The position numbers were made by a program, and so were the translations under genes. From Bryobacteraceae bacterium (GTDB lineage Bacteria; Acidobacteriota; Terriglobia; Bryobacterales; Bryobacteraceae), in contig JASHQT010000205.1 in assembly GCA_030039005.1 (NCBI GenBank), positions 1 to 15,661 of the forward strand: a stretch of DNA of 15,661 bases, given 5' to 3'. Shown one piece after another: positions 1 to 5,993 of this stretch (its first letter is position 1; each line of letters opens with the position of its first letter). The notes beneath the pieces were generated by a model, which did not search any database, had not been told where the DNA came from, and saw nothing but the letters and a program-made list of their open reading frames with translations.

Positions 1-226
1 GCCCTGATAGAATGCGTGAAGGCGCAACGATTCTTCGTCCTGCATACTCGCACGCTCGGCAAGCCCGTCTCGCGTCATTACTGGTGTCTTGGCTTCTATC
101 TGAAGAGTCTGCCCTTGCACGCCCTTCTAATTGCACGTCCACTACCACGGGAAGGCGACTTTAGTGACTTTGGTCTTGAGTATCTAGCCTCAATCAGTGC
201 GCGGTTTCCCTCAAGGCCTTACTCAC

Positions 227-1029
227 TCACTTGTACTCATGGTTTTCTTGGAAGGGCAACTTCAGCTTGCGGGCGATTTCGGGCCAGAATTCGCGCAATA
301 TGTCCAAGCCCATGTCTGTCATGACCGCGAAACCCGCCCATTTAGCGGTAGCGCCGATGCCGCGTTCGTTACCTGGATTAAGCCCGTTGCTTACGACGAC
401 AGCGGAGGTGGCCCCCATTTGAACATGTGTTTGCCGTTGTCGTTGTAGGCCACAAAAGTGTGCTCGACGGCGTGGAGCAAACGCTTTTCCCCGCTGCCCT
501 GAGCGAGGCGGTAATAACGCGGATCCTCGGAGAAGATCGTCGGGTAGACGAAGTCCGTGAAGAATCGAAACGATGTCTGACCGGCGAAGGCCGCGCCAAA
601 TCGTTTCCCGTAGCCTTCAGCACCCTGTCCAAAGGTCGGATCCCGGTTTTGGGCTTGGTTGACTCCCGCATAGAAGCCCGCTGTAAGAAACGCTAAGGGA
701 TCGAACGCATCGTGGACGAACAGAACGAATTTGTCCTTGGGCTCGAGAGAACATAGCAGCGTACCGGGTTTATAGTGCGGTTCTGATGCCGACTTGCGTT
801 CGAGGGTACGGCCAAACATGCCTACGACCTTCTGGAACGGGCCCTGATATTCGTCCCAACTGATGAGTGGCGGAGGTTCCAAGCAAGCCGACGCAGCGTT
901 CTTCCTGGTCTGCTCCGGAATTCCTGACGGCACCAGAGAGGACTGCTGTCCCTTCGCTAATGCGCTCCACATCAACGCAATAACCGGCGCTAGCGTTACT
1001 GAACGGCGGATCCGAGTTCCGTGTCGCAC
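227..1029 (-). pseudogene. Secreted acidobacterial protein of unknown function, frameshifted
   Basis: The upstream part (1029 to about 419) opens at a GTG. It has a basic then hydrophobic N-terminus (RIRRSVTLAPVIALMWSALA) that looks like a Sec signal peptide ending near AKG-QQ, followed by a body with motifs such as SWDEYQGPF, FVHDAFDPLAF, GQGAEGYGKRFGA and FSEDPRYYR. This frame goes astray after GKHMFK and stops at 391. The continuation lies in the -1 frame, about 418 down to 227 (GATSAVVVSN, HPGN-like NPGNERG, ILREFWPEIARKLKLPF), and ends at a TGA. The joined product would be about 265 aa. I recall this two-part pattern as one continuous protein common in Acidobacteriota; its function is unknown and an exported or outer-membrane-associated role is a guess. 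The junction holds a GGGGG run, so either one missing G or a short deletion (about 13 nt by comparison with remembered homologues) restores the frame. Confidence 0.7.
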
Positions 1030-1163
1030 ATGTTGGCCTGATTTGATTGCCGCAGTTGAATTTCCAAATCTTGGTCATCGCAACCGAACGCATCTGGAGC
1101 GTACCGGAAACTCGCCGAGGAAGTAGCGTCCGGTAGGTCGCGTGCTAACTCTTCTATGAGAGT

Positions 1164-1170
1164 AGGAGGA
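1164..1170 (+). promoter_or_regulatory. Ribosome binding site deciding the 1174 start
   Basis: AGGAGGA is a near-perfect anti-Shine-Dalgarno match located 3 nt before the ATG at 1174. The ATG at 1156 lies upstream of it and has no comparable site. The spacing is shorter than usual. Confidence 0.6.
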
Positions 1171-1173
1171 ACT

Positions 1174-1509
1174 ATGTTAGTCGAACTGACAATCAACCCG
1201 CTCGGTCGAGGCACTCATCTGAGCAAGGACCTGGCTGAGATTCTCAAAATTGTCGATGCCAGCGGCTTGCCGTACTCGCTGACTCCCTTCGGAACCTGCA
1301 TCGAAGGCGATTGGGAGCAAGTGATGGAGCTCGTGAAGCAATGCCATGCCAAAGCCAAGTCCGCTTCCCACCATGTGATGACTTCGATTCAGATTGAAGA
1401 CGAGGACCGTGCAGCCAACAAGTTGGAGGAAAACGTTGCAGCCGTCGAGCGCCTGGCTGGTCACAAACTCAGCCGTTTGGCCCATACAGTTGTGGAAGCC
1501 GAGGCCTAG
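1174..1509 (+). CDS. MTH1187/YkoF-family thiamine-binding protein
   Basis: A 111-residue protein that fits the small MTH1187 (formerly DUF77) family, ferredoxin-like proteins reported to bind thiamine or its pyrimidine moiety. Family signatures seen are an N-terminal strand LVELTINPLGRGTHLS, then GLPYSLTPFGTCIEGDWEQVM (residues 31-51), a CHAKA helix and a second strand SIQIEDED. No signal peptide is present, so it should be cytoplasmic. I chose the ATG at 1174 over the in-frame ATG at 1156: the family begins at LVEL, and AGGAGGA (1164-1170) lies just upstream of 1174 but inside the longer reading, although the spacing is short. The phosphoribosyltransferase gene follows after 19 nt on the same strand, suggesting a two-gene operon. 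What it does here is unknown; a link to thiamine diphosphate supply for the pyruvate dehydrogenase at the far end of the window is only a speculation. Confidence 0.88.
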   Translation: MLVELTINPLGRGTHLSKDLAEILKIVDASGLPYSLTPFGTCIEGDWEQVMELVKQCHAKAKSASHHVMTSIQIEDEDRAANKLEENVAAVERLAGHKLSRLAHTVVEAEA

Positions 1510-1528
1510 GCACGTCGAAGCTGTTCAT

Positions 1529-2203
1529 ATGCAACCAGAACTCCCATATCGGAATCGCTCGGAAGCGGGTAAGCTTTTAGCGGAGGATCTCGCCCACTAC
1601 AAATCGAAACCTGACGTCGTGGTGTTAGGGCTCACGCGTGGCGGTGTTCCCGTTGCGGCCGAAATTGCGAGCGCTCTTCAGACTCCGCTTGATGTGGTGG
1701 TGGTCCGCAAGGTCGGCGTTCCGTTCCAGCCCGAGCTGGCAATGGGTGCAATCGCCGGAGACGATACGGAAGTGGTGGACCAACAACTCATCCATGCTCT
1801 CGATCTGACCAACAGGGATGTCGAGGCGGTTATCACTCGCGAGCGGGCAGAGTTGGAGCGCCGCGAGCGCCTTTATCGTGGGGGACGGCCACCGCTGGAT
1901 TTGAAAGCGCGTACGGCCATTCTGGTGGACGACGGACTGGCGACGGGCTCCACTATGCTCGCTGCCGTTGCCTTCGTCAGAAAGCGGCTACCCAAGCGCA
2001 TCGTGATGGCAGTGCCGGTGGCATCGGTCCATGCCCGCGAAAAATTGCGCGAGGAAGTCGACGAATGCGTTTGTCTGGCTACACCAGATCCGTTCTTTTC
2101 CGTCGGCGATTGGTATTGGAATTTTCTTCCTACAGAGGATGCTGAGGTCCTCAAGCTCCTCGAGGAGAACGCCAAAAGAACCGCCGTCTCCGCGCCGGCA
2201 TGA
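1529..2203 (+). CDS. Predicted phosphoribosyltransferase (COG1926 type)
   Basis: A 224-residue type I phosphoribosyltransferase-fold protein. The PRPP-binding loop is visible as AILVDDGLATGST (residues 130-142), with the two acidic residues and the GLATGST phosphate loop intact. Upstream motifs LGLTRGGVPVAAEIA (33-47) and VVVVRKVGVPFQPELAMGAI are typical of the stand-alone predicted phosphoribosyltransferases grouped in COG1926, which are normally about 210-230 aa and whose substrate is not established. The open frame extends further upstream, but that part overlaps the preceding gene and looks like a frame shadow, so I start at the ATG at 1529 (MQPELPYRNRSEAG). The Shine-Dalgarno there is weak, consistent with translational coupling to the upstream gene. 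No signal peptide. It converges on the BON protein gene with only 13 nt between stop codons and no obvious terminator hairpin. In other bacteria such genes often sit near BON, universal-stress and carbon-metabolism genes (general knowledge). Confidence 0.88.
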   Translation: MQPELPYRNRSEAGKLLAEDLAHYKSKPDVVVLGLTRGGVPVAAEIASALQTPLDVVVVRKVGVPFQPELAMGAIAGDDTEVVDQQLIHALDLTNRDVEAVITRERAELERRERLYRGGRPPLDLKARTAILVDDGLATGSTMLAAVAFVRKRLPKRIVMAVPVASVHAREKLREEVDECVCLATPDPFFSVGDWYWNFLPTEDAEVLKLLEENAKRTAVSAPA

Positions 2204-2216
2204 TGCTGAGTTGGGG

Positions 2217-2879
2217 CTAGCGTGTAGTCGGATGCTCGACCGCCAGGTTGTTGTCAACATGACACACGCCTGGCGTCGTCCACGCTGCTCTTTCGACCTC
2301 GGCACGTTCGGACAGGGAAGTTACCGTTCCCCGCAGGACCACGTGATCGCCGCGAGTCTCAATCTTGATATGGTCCAATTGCTTGCCAAAACGACGCGAG
2401 ATCGCTTCGATATGCGCCTTGACCGCCTGATGGACGCTTGTGGGTTTTACGGCAATCTTGTCCGTGACTCCCGTGACGCCTCTTAGGTGACAGACAGCAT
2501 CGTGAGCTGCGGTCTTTTGATAGTGCCAATCCACATCGCCTTCCAATGTGATCCAGCCGCTCCCCACCTCAACTTTGATTCGGTCTCGCGGGATCAGGGA
2601 GTTCCAGATCAGTGCATCCATAGCAGCCCGCGCTATGTCCTCATCCGTCAAGTGGCTCGAACCGGGAAGCTGGATATCGACCTCACTAACGACTGCCCTG
2701 ACACCCCAAATCCGGCCGGCGCACTGCTCGGCTGCCAGCTTCTCCGCATAACTGGCGACATGTCCTGAAAGTGTGATGATACCGTCTTCCACCGCCACGC
2801 CAATCGCCGTGGCGTCGACGCTTGGTTCCAGAGCCAATTCATCCTCAACGTCTCGCCGGAGCTGTGTCTCAGATTTCAT
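2217..2879 (-). CDS. Cytoplasmic protein with three BON domains
   Basis: A 220-residue protein built of three consecutive BON (OsmY and nodulation) domains at about residues 3-70, 78-147 and 148-215. Each shows the pattern of an N-terminal helix, a strand pair with G-I/V-T/V-L-x-G (GIITLSGHV at 33-41, GWITLEGDV at 108-116, HVVLRGTV at 179-186), a helix and a closing GV-x-x-V strand (WGVRAVVSEVDI, GVTGVTDKIAV, PGVCHVDNNLAV). There is no signal peptide, unlike periplasmic OsmY, so it should act in the cytoplasm. BON domains are usually described as binding phospholipid or acting as osmotic-stress scaffolds; the ligand here is unknown. It starts 11 nt after the stop of the upstream YbaK-type gene, so the two are almost certainly co-transcribed. 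A second, single-domain BON protein lies at 5684-5956 on the other strand. Confidence 0.9.
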   Translation of the reverse strand: MKSETQLRRDVEDELALEPSVDATAIGVAVEDGIITLSGHVASYAEKLAAEQCAGRIWGVRAVVSEVDIQLPGSSHLTDEDIARAAMDALIWNSLIPRDRIKVEVGSGWITLEGDVDWHYQKTAAHDAVCHLRGVTGVTDKIAVKPTSVHQAVKAHIEAISRRFGKQLDHIKIETRGDHVVLRGTVTSLSERAEVERAAWTTPGVCHVDNNLAVEHPTTR

Positions 2880-2890
2880 TCGCGGTCCAT

Positions 2891-3361
2891 TTACGCTGCC
2901 CTTGCAGCGAACCCAATGACTCTTGGCTGAGTCAATGTAGCAAAGTCCCTATAGGACATACGAATGAGTTCGTTGTGGGTGCCTGCATTAAACGCGATTT
3001 CGTGGTCTTTCGTGAGGCCTTCTTCGACAAAAACAGGCATGCCGTAGAGATTGCCGAATGGAGGCATGGCGCCGGCTTCGCAGCCTGGAAACAGATCCCG
3101 GAACTCTTGTTCTGGGACCAGACCAACAGCTTTTGCTCTCGCGGACGCTTTTAACAGCGCAAGATCCACGTGTCGGGATGAAGGAAGGACCGCCATCGCG
3201 ATCTGGCCATCAATCTTGACGATTACAGTTTTTGCGAGCTCCTGCCCATGAACGTGGGCGAGCGAAGCTATTTCTGGAGCTGTGTAAGCCGTGGGATGCG
3301 TCAGAACGCTGTAGTTGACTTTATTGGCGTCGAGGAACTCCTTTAGTCTTGTTGCGGGCAT
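2891..3361 (-). CDS. YbaK/ProX-type aminoacyl-tRNA deacylase family protein
   Basis: A 156-residue single-domain protein of the YbaK/aminoacyl-tRNA editing fold, which hydrolyses mischarged aminoacyl-tRNAs in trans. Family marks seen: THPTAYTAPEIA (21-32), the conserved lysine in HGQELAKTVIVK (K44), AVLPSSRHVDL (57-67), the GAMPPFG loop (97-103) and FNAGTHNELI (124-133). The length is typical. Tentative specificity is proline/alanine/cysteine-class editing; the exact substrate cannot be read from sequence. The open frame runs 44 codons further upstream, but the ATG at 3361 is preceded at 6 nt by GAGAGGAG and matches where the family begins. It lies downstream of the broken ligase gene on the same strand (138 nt gap, so perhaps its own promoter) and 11 nt upstream of the three-BON gene. 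Confidence 0.88.
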   Translation of the reverse strand: MPATRLKEFLDANKVNYSVLTHPTAYTAPEIASLAHVHGQELAKTVIVKIDGQIAMAVLPSSRHVDLALLKASARAKAVGLVPEQEFRDLFPGCEAGAMPPFGNLYGMPVFVEEGLTKDHEIAFNAGTHNELIRMSYRDFATLTQPRVIGFAARAA

Positions 3362-3367
3362 GTTGAT

Positions 3368-3375
3368 CTCCTCTC
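3368..3375 (-). promoter_or_regulatory. Ribosome binding site of the YbaK-type gene
   Basis: On the minus strand this reads GAGAGGAG, 6 nt before the ATG at 3361. It fixes the start and rules out the 44-codon N-terminal extension that the open frame would permit. Confidence 0.7.
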
Positions 3376-3499
3376 GCTTCTTATGAGCATGCTCGTTGCC
3401 ATCCAGCCACACCGCTTGCGATCGGATTTTGCAGCTGCCTCGCAACACGAACGACTGGGAGCGGTTGGTGATCGGCGGCGCCTCACTCGCCAAGAATCG

Positions 3500-5260
3500 T
3501 CAGGCGTCGATCTTGTGTCTCATGCGATCGCTTTGACGCCCCCGGTTAGTGAGCATCGCGATCTGCCTGATCTCCTTTACGGTCGTGGCGTCCTCTGGTG
3601 ACTTATCGTCACGAACACCACCCACTACCCGCGGGAACCGCAGCGCAAGGCCGGATCCGTTCTCGTCGAGTCCGCATGTGTGCACGGGCGAGCGGGTCAC
3701 TTGATCCGCTAAAATGCTGACGACATACTTCGGTTCGGTCCACACATCGGGCGTAATTCTCGCGACGACCCGAGGGGGTTTGGCCGGAACTTTAATCTCA
3801 TCGAGCCGCGTTCGCAGCTTGGACCACTCCTCCTCGCTAAAACCACTTCCCACTTTAGCGACAGTTGGAAACGTGTCCGTGTTCGCGTCGTACGCTGACA
3901 CAAGAATGGCCCCGATGCCAAGCCTCGCTCTCATCCCGCGGCCTCGCAAATACCCAACGATCACGGCGTCCACCGTGTCCTTCAATTTCGTCCCGTAGGT
4001 CTGCTTGAGTTTGATCCAGTTGAAATTTCTGGCTCCAGCTTCATAAGCGGCACCCAGTCTCTTGGCGATCACGCCTTCGAGCCCGCGTTCCACCTGTTCG
4101 TCAAAAAAGACCTGCAATTCCACAGGCGTCTTTGCGATCACACGCTCCACCAGCCGGATGCGGCCCTTCTTGCGAAGCAACTCCTGCAGAGCCTTACGCC
4201 GATCTTGCTAGCTGCGCCGGGTGTAGTCTCTTCCTTTTGCGTACAGTAGGTCAAAAGCGAACAGTACGAGTGGGAATTCCCGCGCCATCTCCTTGACGCC
4301 GTGTTTACGCTTGCGCTGAACCGTAGTCGGGAATGGATAACATTCCCCAGTTGAGTCATTGATCGCTACGGCTTCTGCATCAACGATGGCGTCATTCGAT
4401 CCGAGTTGCTTTCGGGCCGCAGCAACTAGGTCTGGAAACATAGGAGTCGTGCGCTCTTGGTTGCGGGAAAAGATTTCCACGTGCTTATTCTTGATGTGCA
4501 GCTGACACCGGAACCCATCCAGCTTTGACTCCACCGCGCAGGTTCCCAGGCGGTCGATGATCGCTTCAGCAGATGGTAAACGCTCCGCCATCATCACTCG
4601 AACCGGGCTTCCCACCCGGACTCTAAAACGCTGCAGCGCTGTTAGCCCGCGCCGGCGAACGGTCTTGAGGACAAGGCCCAGATCGGAACATAAGTTATAT
4701 GCGCGTTCCAAATCGTCGCGCACCGTTTCGGACTCGGGAAGGCACCGAGCCACGGCCTCGAGTATGGTTAAGGGGCCGACACCGAGGCGCCAAAGCCCGG
4801 CTACGAATCGGACAAGGTACCGCGCTTCTAAAGGAGAGCATCTGCGGAGTAATGACGCAAGTAACTGTATTTTTCGTTCAATGCTGCCTGAACCGAGCGT
4901 ACGAGCGATTGCCAGGAGTCCCTCATACACTTTCGATAGGCTCAGTTTCTTATGCTTTTCAGGAGTGATCATGCTCTCCGCAACAAGGCCGAGAGCACCC
5001 ACTTTCTTGAATGCGGCTTTGACCGTGTTGGCAGATCTGCAAGTTGCAGCGGCAATGGCTCGAATTAGCATCTGCTCGCCGATCCCAATCTCCACACCAG
5101 CGAAGGCCGGCAAGACTCTACCTTCGCAAAGATAGGCAACGGCAGCGATCTCAGAACTGCTGGTCCTTTTGAAAACATCGCCCAGCACAGAGTACGTCTG
5201 TAAGCGGCTTGACGAATTCTCAAGAGATTGAAAGCATCCGGTCAGCTCGCGAAATAACAT
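3500..5260 (-). pseudogene. lig: ATP-dependent DNA ligase interrupted by an in-frame amber codon
   Basis: A full-length ATP-dependent DNA ligase of the archaeal/LigB type, 586 codons, broken by one TAG at codon 351 (4208-4210). Reading is in one frame on both sides, so this is a nonsense change and not a frameshift. Residues 1 to about 175 match the helical N-terminal DNA-binding domain. The adenylation domain follows: motif I ESKLDGFR with nucleophile K246, motif III FSRNQE (264-269), motif IIIa LFAFDLLY (333-340). The stop falls in DYTRRS-stop-QDRRKALQELL, and beyond it come motif IV EGVIAKR (395-401), motif V NWIKLKQ (414-420) and the OB-fold motif VI ALRFPR with RDDKSPEDATT (539-560). All motifs are otherwise intact. 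The 350-aa N-terminal fragment would lack motifs IV-VI, and the C-terminal fragment, which could begin at a TTG at 4180, would lack the catalytic lysine; neither should ligate alone. It is either a fresh pseudogene, a readthrough case or a base-call error. The start at 5260 has only a weak ribosome binding site. Confidence 0.85.
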
Positions 5261-5683
5261 TTGGGCACGAACCCTAACCTAACTTCCCCAAAGAAGATGA
5301 ATCCCGAGGTAGAAGGTAGAAGCGGCTAAACAAAAAGATCGATAGCAACGTGATGGCCAAGATATGACCAACTCGGATATGTGGAAGGCGCGCGTAGATT
5401 ACTCCGACCGGCAGCTAATACGGACAAGGCCAGCCAGCCGTATTGCAAGCATAGGACCCATGCCACTGAGAGGGATATCGGTTTGCAATTCCGTCGCGGA
5501 GCCGCCACTGGAACTCTCAAAGCATGGGTAAAGAGCCTCAGCCTGCGTCCAAACCCACAGGCCGCGCTGTATCGATTTCATCCGCATCCATCAATCTCGA
5601 CGTCTTTTTCGGATTTGCAAGTGACTCAGTGCATATTCTAGGGAACTCGGCGTGCAGTCTGCGCCCCAGAGGGAGGCCATTCA
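5261..5683. other. Gene-free stretch between the ligase and a BON gene
   Basis: These 423 nt separate divergently transcribed genes (ligase on minus, single-BON protein on plus). Short open frames exist on both strands but none resembles a known protein, has a good ribosome binding site or keeps family-like composition. No RNA gene, repeat or convincing sigma-70 promoter was recognised. It must hold the promoters of at least the BON gene. Confidence 0.5.
5671..5676 (+). promoter_or_regulatory. Ribosome binding site of the single-BON gene
   Basis: GGGAGG lies 7 nt before the ATG at 5684, a strong and well-spaced Shine-Dalgarno supporting that this short open frame is a real gene. Confidence 0.7.
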
Positions 5684-5956
5684 ATGCCAGCGACAACCAA
5701 AATTAAGCACAACGTTCGATCGGACAAAGATATCGCGCACGATATTCGACAAGCCCTGAAGCTTGATAGCGATGTCCCCGACGAACGAATCAGCGTTCAA
5801 GTACGCAAAGGAATTGTAACGCTCGAAGGGAATGTCGACGTGAGTCTTCAAAAGGAAGCCGCGGCGGCCGATGCCAAAAAGGTGAGTGGGGTGAGCAGTG
5901 TAGATAACCAGATCAATGTTGGCGGACCAGTTCCAGGATGGACGCCATCCCGTTAA
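5684..5956 (+). CDS. Small single-BON-domain protein
   Basis: A 90-residue protein that is essentially one BON domain: helix SDKDIAHDIRQALKLD (13-28), ISVQVRKGIVTLEGNVDVS (36-54) with the GIVTLEGNV core, a helix rich in Ala and Lys, and the closing GVSSVDNQINV (69-79). The N-terminus (MPATTKIKHNVRSDK) is polar and basic with no signal peptide or lipobox, so it should be cytoplasmic. The function is not known; BON domains are linked to osmotic or envelope stress and lipid binding. It ends 37 nt before the stop codon of the convergent ppsA gene. The strong ribosome binding site at 5671-5676 supports the start. It is related at domain level to the three-BON protein at 2217-2879, though too diverged for a recent duplication to be claimed by eye. 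Confidence 0.88.
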   Translation: MPATTKIKHNVRSDKDIAHDIRQALKLDSDVPDERISVQVRKGIVTLEGNVDVSLQKEAAAADAKKVSGVSSVDNQINVGGPVPGWTPSR

Positions 5957-5993
5957 AAGGCCGAGGCGCATCAACATTCGGCAGTGCCGTTGA

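Noticed and set aside
16..324. Plus-strand open frame of about 100 codons at the left edge
   Set aside because: It overlaps the recognisable minus-strand secreted-protein remnant, has no ribosome binding site and no family-like motifs; positions 1-226 hold nothing I can name.
1106..1130. Possible extracytoplasmic-sigma-like promoter (GGAAAC, 15 nt, CGTC) upstream of the thiamine-binding gene
   Set aside because: The motifs are short and degenerate and no second copy was seen before the BON or ppsA genes, so chance is the simpler explanation.
2204..2216. Terminator between the convergent phosphoribosyltransferase and three-BON genes
   Set aside because: Only 13 nt separate the stop codons and no GC-rich stem with a T-run is visible there or just inside the gene ends.
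5381..5641. Overlapping short open frames on both strands in the gap before the single-BON gene
   Set aside because: No ribosome binding site, no recognisable motif, and basic, serine-rich composition like antisense noise.
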